From Burkholderiales bacterium (GTDB taxonomy: Bacteria > Pseudomonadota > Gammaproteobacteria > Burkholderiales > JAEUOS01), in NCBI GenBank assembly GCA_947473125.1, contig CANJDH010000025.1, positions 1-51,594 of the forward strand: a stretch of 51,594 nucleotides of DNA. Reading direction: 5' to 3'. Positions 23,890 through 32,653 of the stretch are shown in pieces. The notes beneath the pieces were generated by a model that did not search any database, was not told where the DNA came from, and saw only the letters and a program-made list of their open reading frames with translations. The position numbers were made by a program, and so were the translations under genes. Position 1 is the stretch's first letter. Each line of letters opens with the position of its first letter.

Positions 23890-25443
23890 ATGAACTGCGC
23901 CTCGCTATTCTGGCAGGCCTGCGCGCTCGCGCCGCCGGATCGCGTGGCAATTGCAACCGCCACGCGATCCCGAACATTTTCCGACGTGGGCGCGCGAGTG
24001 GCCCGACTCACCCATGGCCTTGCCGGTCTCGGCATTGTTAAGGGAAGCCGCGTCGCAATCGCAGGACGCAATTGTCCCGAATACATCGAGGCGTACTGGG
24101 CGTGCACGAGTGTGGGGGCAACGGTAGTCCCGTTGAATTTCCGTCTGGTCGCAGCCGAACTGGAGGTCGTGTGCTCGTTCACGGAAGCCCACGCGTACTT
24201 CTGCGAACCGGAACAGGCGGACCGGTTGAGAATTGCCGATCCCTTCGCTGGACAAAAGCCCGTCATCTCCTGGGGCGAGGCGCGGGCGGGCGCAATCGGC
24301 TACGAGGATCTGATCGAACGTAGCAGTGCCGCGGCCGCGATTGTCGTCGACGTCGACAGCGATGCATTCTTTGCCATCCTGTATACGGGGGGAACCAGTG
24401 GAACGCCCAAGGCGGTCGCGCGCACCCACCGGAATGCGCTTGCGATGCTGCTGCTCCAGCCCGGACACTATTTCGGCGCGACCACGCGGACGATTTTCGC
24501 CGCCACGCCGATGTTCCACGTCGCGGGACAGTTGGCAATCCTTGCCTTGGCCATCGGCAATACCGTGGTGATGGCGGAAGGCTCATTCAGCGCGATGGAC
24601 TTCCTGCGCCTGGTCGAGCGCTTCAAGGTGAACGCTGCATTCGTCGTTCCGACGATGGTGGCCCAGTTGGCGCTGATCGCCGCCGACCAGCAATTCGACA
24701 CTGCCAGCCTGCGCGAACTGCGTTCGGGCGGTGCGCCATTGCCACTCGAGGTGGCGCAACGGCTGGTGCGCCGCTTCCCGTCGTTGCGCCTCGGAAATGG
24801 CGCGGGCTCCACCGAGGCCGGCACCTATGCATCGGGATGGTGGGAGCAGCTTGGCAAGCGCCCGTATGGATGCATAGGCCGCCCTCCAGTCGGCCAGGAG
24901 ATCAGCATCCGCAATGAGGATGGGACCGAATGCAGGCGCGGCGGGTTGGGCGAAATCCTGGTGCGGGGCGGCCAGGTTTCTCCCGGCTTTTGGAAGAACG
25001 CAGAAAAAACGGCAGCGAGCCACATTGATGACTGGTTGCACAGCGGTGACCTTGGCTATATCGACGCCGAGGGATTTCTGTATCTGGTCGACCGAAAATC
25101 CGATCTCATCATCTCCGGCGGCGAGAACATCTACGCGCGTGAGCTGGAAGAAGTCCTTCACGCAATGGGGCCGGTGCGGGAAGCAGCGGTCGTCGGGATG
25201 CCAGACGAGAAATGGGGCGAGGTACCGGTGGCGTTCCTGACGATGCGTGATGGGCAGCACGACACCAGCGCAATTGAAGCTGCGATGACAGAACGAGTGG
25301 CTGCCTACAAACGGCCCAGGCGTTATGTGGTGGTCGATGCTTTTCCTCACACTACGGTAGGCAAGATCGATAAGCGCGCCATGCGCGCGATGCTCGTTCC
25401 GGCCGCGCCTGCGCTGACCAACCAGGGGGAGCCGGCCACGTGA
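23890..25443 (+). CDS. Acyl-CoA synthetase (AMP-forming)
   Basis: A 517-residue ANL-superfamily ligase that activates a carboxylic acid with ATP and CoA. The P-loop-like motif YTGGTSGTPK is at residues 165-174, the adenine region reads GNGAGSTEAGTY, the hinge SGDLGYIDAEGFLYLVDRKSDLIISGGENIYARELEEVL is complete, and the C-terminal catalytic Lys lies in TTVGKIDKRAMR. It should load the pathway substrate, probably an aromatic or cyclic acid, before oxygenation. Ends overlapping the GTG start of the next gene. Confidence 0.9.
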   Translation: MNCASLFWQACALAPPDRVAIATATRSRTFSDVGARVARLTHGLAGLGIVKGSRVAIAGRNCPEYIEAYWACTSVGATVVPLNFRLVAAELEVVCSFTEAHAYFCEPEQADRLRIADPFAGQKPVISWGEARAGAIGYEDLIERSSAAAAIVVDVDSDAFFAILYTGGTSGTPKAVARTHRNALAMLLLQPGHYFGATTRTIFAATPMFHVAGQLAILALAIGNTVVMAEGSFSAMDFLRLVERFKVNAAFVVPTMVAQLALIAADQQFDTASLRELRSGGAPLPLEVAQRLVRRFPSLRLGNGAGSTEAGTYASGWWEQLGKRPYGCIGRPPVGQEISIRNEDGTECRRGGLGEILVRGGQVSPGFWKNAEKTAASHIDDWLHSGDLGYIDAEGFLYLVDRKSDLIISGGENIYARELEEVLHAMGPVREAAVVGMPDEKWGEVPVAFLTMRDGQHDTSAIEAAMTERVAAYKRPRRYVVVDAFPHTTVGKIDKRAMRAMLVPAAPALTNQGEPAT

Positions 25444-26570
25444 ATCAGGTCAGCCGCTTCAGCGCAGGCACCCTGCTCTATCGGGTGGCACAGGCGTGCG
25501 GCAACGAGCCCGCACTCGTTGGCGTCGAAGGCACGATCAGTCACCGCGAACTCGCGCGGCTTGCCGTGGCAACCCTTGAAATCGCGACGAAGGAGACGGC
25601 GCACGCGCTGATCGATATCGGGCCAATGCTCAGCATGCACACGATCGTCGCGAGCTATGCGGCCTTGCTCTCGCCTTATACATTGCGCGGTTGCCCAGGG
25701 CATTCAGATCATCAGCGGCTGCCGTGGCTGGACTGCGCCGGGCATGCATTTCGCACTGCCGGGTGGAAGGCCGATCTTCCCGGCAAGGTAATCGCGTCAC
25801 GCCCGTTCGACGCCGCCGCCATGCAGTATCCGGTCTCCGCGTCGGAAAACGTAGCGTGGACGCACGAGGCGCTTTGTTATGGATGGGGGGTGGCATCGCC
25901 AGCACCTGGTTCAATCAGCGTCATGGCAGGACCTGTGTGGGACCCGATCAACTGGTCTGCTCTGTTTGGCGCGCTGATTGGCCGCGGTCGTGTCATCCTT
26001 CCCGGCGCCTTTGGCACCACGGCGTGGATGGACAGTGTCATCGACGGCGGGGCGACAGAAATCCACCTGCGCGCGAATCAGCTCGACACACTGCCCGGAC
26101 CAGCGGCAAGGTTGGCCACCACGGTAGCCAATGTCTGCGTCTGGACACGGAGGCCAGTGGCACTGGATCGATTGTCGGCGTTGCGGGGTTGGTTTCCGAA
26201 TGCCTCGATTACCCGGATCCTCGAAGGTCCCGGCGGGCCGATCACACTGGCCACCCTGGATGAACTCCGTACTCATGGTGCTGCATGGGCCGGCGTGCCG
26301 GTGCTCGGCACGCGCCTGTCAATATCGCCAGAAGGTGAGTTGCATCTCGCCGAATGCGCATTCGGCGCCCACCGGGTGATCAGCCCGGCTAGCACTGATG
26401 CTGAGCCACAGCTTTGGCGCGAAACCGGAATCTGGATCGGCAGCACTGCCGGTCAGGTGCATAAATTACGGGATCCCCCGGAACCGAATATGGGGAATTC
26501 CATGCAGCATGAGCCCACGCAGATGCGCGGGCAACCCAGCGACATTTCAAGGAAACAACACCATGATTGA
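25440..26570 (+). CDS. Degenerate ANL-superfamily (acyl-CoA synthetase-like) protein
   Basis: A 376-residue protein starting with GTG inside the stop of the acyl-CoA synthetase gene. It keeps an ANL-like layout: LLYRVAQACGNEPALVGVEGTISHRELARLA at the N-terminus, WDPINWSALFGALIGRGRVILPGAF in the middle, and RLSISPEGELHLAECAFG near the end. The P-loop, the GSTE motif, the hinge Asp and the whole C-terminal subdomain with its catalytic Lys are missing. The final 40 residues are polar and low in hydrophobics. It cannot be a normal ligase; it may be a structural or regulatory partner of the neighbouring synthetase, or a decaying copy. The frame is intact and tightly coupled, which favours function. 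Confidence 0.55.
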   Translation: MNQVSRFSAGTLLYRVAQACGNEPALVGVEGTISHRELARLAVATLEIATKETAHALIDIGPMLSMHTIVASYAALLSPYTLRGCPGHSDHQRLPWLDCAGHAFRTAGWKADLPGKVIASRPFDAAAMQYPVSASENVAWTHEALCYGWGVASPAPGSISVMAGPVWDPINWSALFGALIGRGRVILPGAFGTTAWMDSVIDGGATEIHLRANQLDTLPGPAARLATTVANVCVWTRRPVALDRLSALRGWFPNASITRILEGPGGPITLATLDELRTHGAAWAGVPVLGTRLSISPEGELHLAECAFGAHRVISPASTDAEPQLWRETGIWIGSTAGQVHKLRDPPEPNMGNSMQHEPTQMRGQPSDISRKQHHD

Positions 26571-27333
26571 AGCCTATACCCCCCCAGTGATCGAGGAAGA
26601 TGAGCCGGTGTTCATTCGTCATGCCGGCGAGGTCAAGAGTGATTACATACGCGAGACGCTCATTCGCCTGCTGACCTTCCGGCTCCACAACGACCTGAAC
26701 CATGTGCAGTTCATGCACGGCTACGGCCTCGCCAACTACCGTAGCGACGATTATCCCGAAGAAAACCGGGCTCTGTTGATCGAGTGGGAAAAGCAGACTC
26801 GGCGCGTGAAGAAAGTTGCTGAGGAGCTCACGGGACTGGGTGCACCTACCCAGGATTTGGTCACGGAGGCGAATTACTGGCTGGCCCGGGGCAAGCACAA
26901 GCACCAGCTGTCGTCCACGCAGATCGATTCCTGGAACGACATGTTGGTGTGGCGATGGATACGTGCGAGGGCACATTGCGCAAGGTCGATCATGGAGTTC
27001 GGCTCGATTTATGTCCCGCTTTCGGATCTCGCCTTTCAAACCTATTTTGACTTGGGGCTGACGCGCTGGCCGGCCGCGTCAACCGGCGCGCCTGTGGAAC
27101 GTCTCGTCAAAGCCTCCCGTGCGGGAGGGCGCGACCAGATTGTCGAGAGCATAGGGAAGTGGTACGGAATCGGCGTTGACTATGTTTCAGCGATGTCGAA
27201 GGATGCGCAGCCGTTGGTCGACGCTCGACTGTGGACCCGCGCCCAGTCGGCAAGCCTGTCCTGGTTCAAGGAAATTGTGCGCCACGATCTCCAGATCATC
27301 GGCCTTCCCACCCATTCCGCCAAAATTGATTGA
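26563..27333 (+). CDS. PaaA/PaaC-like ferritin-fold subunit without di-iron ligands
   Basis: A 256-residue, mostly helical protein; start at 26563 follows CAAGGAAACAACACC. Its first helices (YIRETLIRLLTFRLHNDLNH) align by eye with those of the next gene product (YRQYLIKVLTVQLASEYQD), so the two are related subunits. At the places where the partner has Glu57 and the Glu83-x-x-His86 motif, this protein has Asp44 and Gln78/Arg81. It thus looks like the inactive, structural half of a heterodimer, as PaaC is to PaaA in phenylacetyl-CoA epoxidase. Family assignment rests on pattern only. Confidence 0.5.
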   Translation: MIEAYTPPVIEEDEPVFIRHAGEVKSDYIRETLIRLLTFRLHNDLNHVQFMHGYGLANYRSDDYPEENRALLIEWEKQTRRVKKVAEELTGLGAPTQDLVTEANYWLARGKHKHQLSSTQIDSWNDMLVWRWIRARAHCARSIMEFGSIYVPLSDLAFQTYFDLGLTRWPAASTGAPVERLVKASRAGGRDQIVESIGKWYGIGVDYVSAMSKDAQPLVDARLWTRAQSASLSWFKEIVRHDLQIIGLPTHSAKID

Positions 27334-27348
27334 CGCCAGGAGACCCAC

Positions 27349-28176
27349 ATGTCCGCCATCATTGCCGACCCCGTTTCCGCTCTCGCAGCGCATGCACAAG
27401 GCGCCCTGGCGCGTCAGCGTGTCCGTGTGTACCCGGAGTTCTTCACCCGTCCCGAGCAATTGAGCGACGAGTACCGGCAGTATCTGATCAAGGTACTTAC
27501 CGTACAACTCGCCTCCGAGTATCAGGACAGGCACAGGCGCCCCATCGCGCCGTCCGCAGACTGGATCGAGGACGTCGGTATCCAGCTCCGCGGCGAAACT
27601 GAGCACGGCCTCGGCCTGGTTGACATCCTTCGTTCACTTGGTGTCGATCCGATGCCTGAGGTCGAACGGGCGCAGATTGCATCTCCGGATGCCCGTCTGC
27701 TGGACGTGTTCCGGAAAATCATCCGTTACCAGGTCGACGACGCGGCGACTACCGACGAGCTCTGGATCAGTGTCGGCATCGGGCGCTGGCTGGTCGAACG
27801 TGGGGGCGGCTACCAAAGCCTCGCGGCGGTTGGCTCGAACTACCTTCCCTGGGCTGCATGGTCCGCGCGCAATTTCAAGGACGAAGGCTTCGAGCATTCG
27901 AATTCCGGAAAGCTGATAGCCAAGGCTGCCATAGAAAAGGGTCACCGCAAGATCGTCCAAGAAATGTTTACGGAGATCTGGCCGTACGCGGTGGACATGT
28001 TCGGTCAGAACGATTCGCCCAACATCCGGCGCTTCATGGAGTTGGGCATCAAAACTGTCGGCAATCGTGAAGTGCGGCTGGCGTGGCTCGCCCATGTGCG
28101 CGCCGAGGCCAAGGAGCTCGGCGTCGCGTTGCCGGCGAATCCGCTCAAGGGACATCGAGGTGACTACAGTGCATAG
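27349..28176 (+). CDS. PaaA-like di-iron oxygenase subunit
   Basis: A 275-residue ferritin-fold protein, somewhat shorter than PaaA (about 310). Candidate iron ligands are Glu57, Glu83 and His86 (ETEH, an ExxH motif), Glu150, and Glu179/Glu182 with His183 (EGFEH, which replaces the second ExxH and may hold a one-residue insertion). The end, WPYAVDMFGQNDSPNIRRFMELGIK to EAKELGVALPANPL, closely follows the PaaA C-terminus pattern. PaaA is the catalytic subunit of phenylacetyl-CoA 1,2-epoxidase. Here it likely oxygenates the CoA ester made by the adjacent ligase. PaaB, PaaD and the PaaE reductase are not nearby. Confidence 0.6.
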   Translation: MSAIIADPVSALAAHAQGALARQRVRVYPEFFTRPEQLSDEYRQYLIKVLTVQLASEYQDRHRRPIAPSADWIEDVGIQLRGETEHGLGLVDILRSLGVDPMPEVERAQIASPDARLLDVFRKIIRYQVDDAATTDELWISVGIGRWLVERGGGYQSLAAVGSNYLPWAAWSARNFKDEGFEHSNSGKLIAKAAIEKGHRKIVQEMFTEIWPYAVDMFGQNDSPNIRRFMELGIKTVGNREVRLAWLAHVRAEAKELGVALPANPLKGHRGDYSA

Positions 28177-29056
28177 CGTCGGCGCGCCGGTGCCGGGCCC
28201 ATACGAAACCGTTCTGGTCGACCGGCCCAACGAGGGCGTTGCGCGCATCTTGCTCAATCGGCCGGCCCGGCGCAATGCGATTAACGTCCAGATGATGCTC
28301 GATCTGGAAACGGCGTTCCGCCAGTTCGAGCACGATCCCGACGTGCGCGTCGTGGTTCTGGGCGCGACAGGCGACTCGTTCTCATCGGGACACGAGCTAG
28401 ACCGTACGCCTGCTCTTGATGCGGAGTGGGAGGCGCGACGCGCGACCAGCGAAGGTAGATACCTGGTCGAGGAGGAGCTCTACTACAGTAAGAGCCTTTA
28501 CCTTCGCGATTACCCGAAGCCGACCATTGCTGTCGTGCATGGCCCCGCCGTCGCAGCGGGTTGGACACTTGCGAGCGTTTGCGACTTGGTTGTCGCCTCC
28601 AGCAAAGCGCGTTTCCAGAATCCGATGTGCCGCATGGCCGCTTCGGGCCCATTCCTGTTGGTCGAGCCTTGGGACCTCAACGTTCGCAAGGCGAAGGAGC
28701 TGCTGTTCACTGGCGACTGGTTGAGCGCGCAAGAAGCGCGTGACTTTGGCTTCGTCAACCAGATATTTTCTGACGATGCGCTGGAAGCCGAGTCGTTGAA
28801 GCTGGCAAGCCGCATAGCGGAAATGCCCGCATGGGCCGTTCGGCTGGTGAAACGTTCCCTCAATAACGTGCTTGACCAGATGGGCCAGCGTACATCCTGG
28901 GAACACCAGTTCGTCGTGCGCCAGCTAGGCCATGCAAGCACGGAACGGGGTGAATTGCTGGGAAAGTTGAAAAAGGAAAAATCTGTTCGTGGATTTATCA
29001 ACGCTAGGGACAAGAAGTTCGGAAAGGTACCGGACGATGGCAGCCGGAAGTCCTGA
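28169..29056 (+). CDS. Enoyl-CoA hydratase/isomerase family protein
   Basis: A 295-residue crotonase-fold protein. The GTG start at 28169 is chosen because CGAGG lies eight bases before it; it overlaps the stop of the PaaA-like gene. Motifs: VARILLNRPARRNAIN, first oxyanion segment FSSGHELD, second segment HGPAVAAGWTLA in place of the usual NGxxxGGGxxLA. The extended C-terminal part (RTSWEHQFVVRQLGHAS to FINARDKKFG) is as in larger members that act in aromatic ring cleavage. Second crotonase of the operon, not closely similar to the first. Confidence 0.85.
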   Translation: MHSVGAPVPGPYETVLVDRPNEGVARILLNRPARRNAINVQMMLDLETAFRQFEHDPDVRVVVLGATGDSFSSGHELDRTPALDAEWEARRATSEGRYLVEEELYYSKSLYLRDYPKPTIAVVHGPAVAAGWTLASVCDLVVASSKARFQNPMCRMAASGPFLLVEPWDLNVRKAKELLFTGDWLSAQEARDFGFVNQIFSDDALEAESLKLASRIAEMPAWAVRLVKRSLNNVLDQMGQRTSWEHQFVVRQLGHASTERGELLGKLKKEKSVRGFINARDKKFGKVPDDGSRKS

Positions 29057-29091
29057 TCGAAACACATAGCGTCCAAACCAAAGGAGTCACC

Positions 29092-30051
29092 ATGACGAGA
29101 TTTCTGCACGTCTTCCTCGCCGCAGCCTTGCTTGCCTCGCCGAACATTGCGCAATCGCAGGTCGGCGGTCCCCCGATTCGTTTCATTCTCGGCGTCCCGC
29201 CCGGAGGAAGCCTGGACGCCAGTGCGCGAATACTCGCCGCGCGCCTTGCGGAATTGACCAAGCGCAACGTGGTCGTCGACAACCGGCCGGGCGCAAACAT
29301 GCTGATTGCCACGAAGGCCGTGTCCGCGAGTGCCCCGGACGGCAACACGCTGTTGCTGGCCAGCGCCGGTCCGATTACCACCAACCCGGTCTTTTACCCG
29401 AAGGAATCCGTTGACCCCTTGGTCAACCTCACCCCGATAAGCATGATCGCGATAGCGTCCCTTGCGGTGATTGTTCATCCGGGCGTGCCGGTCAAGACGA
29501 TGAAGGAATTGGTCGAGTATGCCAAGGCTAATCCGAACGTCCTCAATTTCAGCACTGGCACCACTTCGTTCCAGATCGCGATGGAACTCGTGATGCAGCG
29601 GACCGGCATGCGGCTCACCCATGTCCCCTATAACGGCGCAGGCCCTGCGCTGAACGCTGTCACGTCCGGCCAGGTTCAGCTCACGGTGCTGGACGTTGGC
29701 ACCGCTGGAGCGCTCATCCGCGCGGGAAAGTTGAGGGCCCTGATGGTGATGTCCGACAAACGCCTGAAGTCGCTGCCCGACGTCCCCGACGCGAGGGAAT
29801 CTGGTTATCCCTCGCTCGAGATGGAAACGTGGGCGGCATTGTTTGGTCCTCCGGGGATGCCCGTAGGGACTGCCAGTCGTCTTAACGAGGTCGTCACCAA
29901 GAGTCTGGAAAGTGCGGATATACGGGAGAAATTTACTGGCATGGAATACGAGTTCATCTTCCACACGCCGGAGCAACTGGCCGACCGCATCAAGCGGGAG
30001 AGCGCTACCGTCAAAGAGGTGATCGAAAAGGCAAATCTGAAACCGAATTAG
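29092..30051 (+). CDS. Bug/TctC-family tripartite tricarboxylate receptor
   Basis: Periplasmic binding protein of 319 residues, start preceded by AAAGGAG. The signal peptide ends near NIAQSQ (about residue 23), then PIRFILGVPPGGSLDASARILAARL forms the ligand loop and THVPYNGAGPALNAV the second contact region. It closes the TetR-associated CoA operon, so the acid activated by the ligase at 23890 is the natural candidate ligand. Confidence 0.92.
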   Translation: MTRFLHVFLAAALLASPNIAQSQVGGPPIRFILGVPPGGSLDASARILAARLAELTKRNVVVDNRPGANMLIATKAVSASAPDGNTLLLASAGPITTNPVFYPKESVDPLVNLTPISMIAIASLAVIVHPGVPVKTMKELVEYAKANPNVLNFSTGTTSFQIAMELVMQRTGMRLTHVPYNGAGPALNAVTSGQVQLTVLDVGTAGALIRAGKLRALMVMSDKRLKSLPDVPDARESGYPSLEMETWAALFGPPGMPVGTASRLNEVVTKSLESADIREKFTGMEYEFIFHTPEQLADRIKRESATVKEVIEKANLKPN

Positions 30052-30153
30052 GGCGACAGGCTCAAATTTTCATCCGCGTGGGCCCACAATTTCACTAGTT
30101 CAATCGTGTCCATGCATACTCTCGCTTTTGCACATGAAGCGATTGTTTACATC

Positions 30154-30900
30154 ATGCCCCGCATCCTCGTCCTCAATGCCAACACCACGGCCTCCGTTAC
30201 CGACCTGGTCGTGCGCCACGTGCGCGACGTGCTGGGAGCCGATGTCGAACTGATTCCGGCTACGGCCCGACTGGGAGCACGCTACATCTCGACGGAAACC
30301 GCGTATGCGATTGCCGGCCATTCCGCGCTCGACTGCCTGGCGCTGCAGTGCGCCGAGGCGCCCAATGGTTTTGATTCGGTCCTGCTGGCCTGCTTTGGCG
30401 ACCCCGGACTGTTTGCGCTGCGCGAGTCGAGTCCGGTGCCGGTAGTGGGCCTGGCCGAAGCAGCGATGCAGGAGGCGGCGCAGGTCGGCCGCTATTCGAT
30501 CGTCACCGGAGGCGTGTTGTGGAAGCCGATGCTGTCACGCCTCGCCCATGCGTTGGGGCTGAGCGATTCGATTGCCAGCATCCGCCCGATTACGCTGACT
30601 GGGGATCAGGTCGCCGCCGATCCCGAAGGCGCGCTGAAATTTTTGGCGGCTGAAGCGCAGGCCGCAGCAGACCAGGATGGCGCGCAAGCGGTGATCCTCG
30701 GCGGTGCGGCGCTGGCAGGCTTGGCGGCGCGGATTGCGCCACTGGTGTCGGTGCCGGTGATTGACAGCGTGCACTCCGGCGCGCGCGCAGCCTTGAGGCT
30801 TGCCCGGCAGGCGCACAAACCGTGGCCTGGCGGCGCGGCAGGCAAGGTGCCTGCGCCCAGCATCGGCCTTCACCCGGAGTTGGCGCGTGTGCTCCCCTGA
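30154..30900 (+). CDS. Asp/Glu/hydantoin racemase-family protein with one catalytic Cys missing
   Basis: A 248-residue protein of the hydantoin/aspartate racemase fold. Start at 30154 is preferred because MPRILVLNANTT is the family N-terminus. The first catalytic Cys is present at Cys80 in LLACFGDPGL. The second, normally in a GCAGM-like motif, is replaced: the protein reads VILGGAALAGLA. A two-base racemase would thus lack one acid/base. The protein may be a one-Cys decarboxylase- or isomerase-like member, or inactive. Convergent with the ABC operon. Confidence 0.72.
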   Translation: MPRILVLNANTTASVTDLVVRHVRDVLGADVELIPATARLGARYISTETAYAIAGHSALDCLALQCAEAPNGFDSVLLACFGDPGLFALRESSPVPVVGLAEAAMQEAAQVGRYSIVTGGVLWKPMLSRLAHALGLSDSIASIRPITLTGDQVAADPEGALKFLAAEAQAAADQDGAQAVILGGAALAGLAARIAPLVSVPVIDSVHSGARAALRLARQAHKPWPGGAAGKVPAPSIGLHPELARVLP

Positions 30901-30904
30901 TGCG

Positions 30905-30919
30905 GCGGGCGCTGCCCGC
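30905..30919. terminator. Short hairpin between convergent genes
   Basis: GCGGGC, GCT, GCCCGC: 6-bp arms in the 33-base gap between a plus-strand gene ending at 30900 and a minus-strand gene ending at 30934. No T run. Confidence 0.4.
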
Positions 30920-30933
30920 AGAACGTAGGGTGC

Positions 30934-32547
30934 CTACTTCGTCATCGTGATCGACGAGAAGTTCTGGAACCAGTTCTGCGCCTGCACGAAGCCCTTGACC
31001 TTGGACGACATGGCACGCGCATTCACATCGTGAGTCACGGTAAGAAACAGGTCTTCGCCGACGATTTTTTCGTGAAGTTTCTGCAGCGCGATGGTCTGTT
31101 CCTTCGGATCAAACGTGTTGCGCGCCTGGCTCAGCATGCTGTCCATTTCCTTGCTCGCGTAGTGGCCCCAGTTGGTGCCCTTGGGGGATACCAGGTCTGA
31201 CTGGAAATGTCGCGTGAAAGCGGTGAACGGGTCCTGCACGAAGTAGGAGTAGTTGAGCGCCACACCGCCGCGCGATGCCGGGTCTTTCGAGCCGGCACGC
31301 CATGCTGCCAAGAGCGTGTTCCACTCCATCACTTCGAAGTTGACCTTGACGCCCACATCGCCGAGATTCTGTTGCAGGTACTCATTCATCGGCAGCGGCT
31401 GCATCATGCCCGAGCCCGAAGAGGGGATCACGACCTTGAGCACCAGCGGCTTGGCGCTGGTGTAACCAGCTTCCGCCAAAATTGTGCGCGCGGCCGCCGG
31501 ATCGAACTTGAGTTGAGGCGCCTTGCCGAACCAGGCGTGGCCCGGCGGCATGAAGCCCTTGGCGGGGATCGACAGGCCGCCGAGCAGCTTGTTGAGGCCT
31601 TCGCGGTCGATCGCCAGGTTCATTGCCTTGCGCACTTTCGCATCGAGGAAGGGGGAGCCCTCGGCCATCGAGTAATGCCAGACCCAGCTATGCGGGTAGG
31701 CGTTGGTCACGATCTGGAAGCCCGCGCCCTTGAGACTGGCCACGGTGTCGGGTGCGGGTGCTTCGATCCAGTCAACCTGGCCCGAGCGCAAGGCGGCGGT
31801 ACGGGTGTTGGCTTCCGGCAGCGGCAGCAGCACCAGCTTGTCGAGCTTCGGAACGCGGGTCTTGTCCCAGTAAGTCTTGTTCGGCACCATTTCGGCGCGT
31901 TCACGCGGCGTGAAGGAGGTCAGCTTCCACGGGCCCGTACCGGACGGTGACTTGGCATAGGCATCCCAGCTCTTGCCGAGCTTTTCCCAGTGCGCCGGCG
32001 ACGACATGGCGATCCACGATAATTGATAGGGCAGGAACGCGTCGGGTTCCTTGGTGGTGACTTCGAGCGTGGTCTTGTTGATGGCGCGATAGGAGGCGAT
32101 CGACGGAATCCGCGTGCGCCCCTGTGCGGCCTGCTTCGGGTCGTACTGCGGTGATTTGTCGTTGAGCAGCTTGTCGAGGTTCCACACGGCTGCTTCGGCG
32201 GTGAATTCGGAGCCGTCATGGAACTTGGCGCCTTCGCGAATCTTGAAGGTCCACTTGGATTTGTCTTTGGCATCGGTGGTCCAGCTCAGGGCGAGGCCCG
32301 GTACCAGCACCGAGGGCTTGGTGGCGGACGTCAAGTCCCACAACACCAGCGAGTCGTACACGGTATAGACCATGAAGCGCTGGCCTTCGCCGCCCTGATC
32401 GGCCTGGCCGGTGGTGAGCGGGATGTCGGAGGCGGTCATGCCGATGCGCAGCGTGCCTTGGGCAAGTGCTGCCGGGGTGTGGAGCGCAGCAACCAGCAGT
32501 GCCGCGACGCTGCCAGCAACCAGGCGGGAAGGGAGGTTGAGTGTCAT
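30934..32547 (-). CDS. ABC transporter substrate-binding protein, family 5 (peptide/nickel type)
   Basis: A 537-residue periplasmic binding protein; start at 32547 gives a signal peptide ending at PAALA (about residue 29). The mature part starts QGTLRIGMTASDIPLTT and contains WTFKIREGAKFHDGSEFTAEAAVWNLDKLL, the DppA/OppA family core. It is the last gene of a seven-gene minus-strand operon. A paralogue at 37978-39573 shares the same mature start (GTLRIGMTAxDIPxTT) and end (SSKVKGFVQxxNWFQ), so the operon feeds two related receptors into one transporter. The C-terminus is complete. Confidence 0.9.
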   Translation of the reverse strand: MTLNLPSRLVAGSVAALLVAALHTPAALAQGTLRIGMTASDIPLTTGQADQGGEGQRFMVYTVYDSLVLWDLTSATKPSVLVPGLALSWTTDAKDKSKWTFKIREGAKFHDGSEFTAEAAVWNLDKLLNDKSPQYDPKQAAQGRTRIPSIASYRAINKTTLEVTTKEPDAFLPYQLSWIAMSSPAHWEKLGKSWDAYAKSPSGTGPWKLTSFTPRERAEMVPNKTYWDKTRVPKLDKLVLLPLPEANTRTAALRSGQVDWIEAPAPDTVASLKGAGFQIVTNAYPHSWVWHYSMAEGSPFLDAKVRKAMNLAIDREGLNKLLGGLSIPAKGFMPPGHAWFGKAPQLKFDPAAARTILAEAGYTSAKPLVLKVVIPSSGSGMMQPLPMNEYLQQNLGDVGVKVNFEVMEWNTLLAAWRAGSKDPASRGGVALNYSYFVQDPFTAFTRHFQSDLVSPKGTNWGHYASKEMDSMLSQARNTFDPKEQTIALQKLHEKIVGEDLFLTVTHDVNARAMSSKVKGFVQAQNWFQNFSSITMTK

Positions 32548-32653
32548 GGATGGATCCTCACAGGGAAGGGCAGAGCAGGGTCGGAGAGTGGCAGAACAAA
32601 GGACAAGAAACGTGACAGGCAACGCTGAAATCAAAGCAAGTTGTGGGCCACGT

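Noticed and set aside
28510-29976. A 488-codon open frame on the minus strand
   Set aside because: It crosses the end of a crotonase gene and a whole Bug receptor gene in antisense; the real genes have start sites and motifs.
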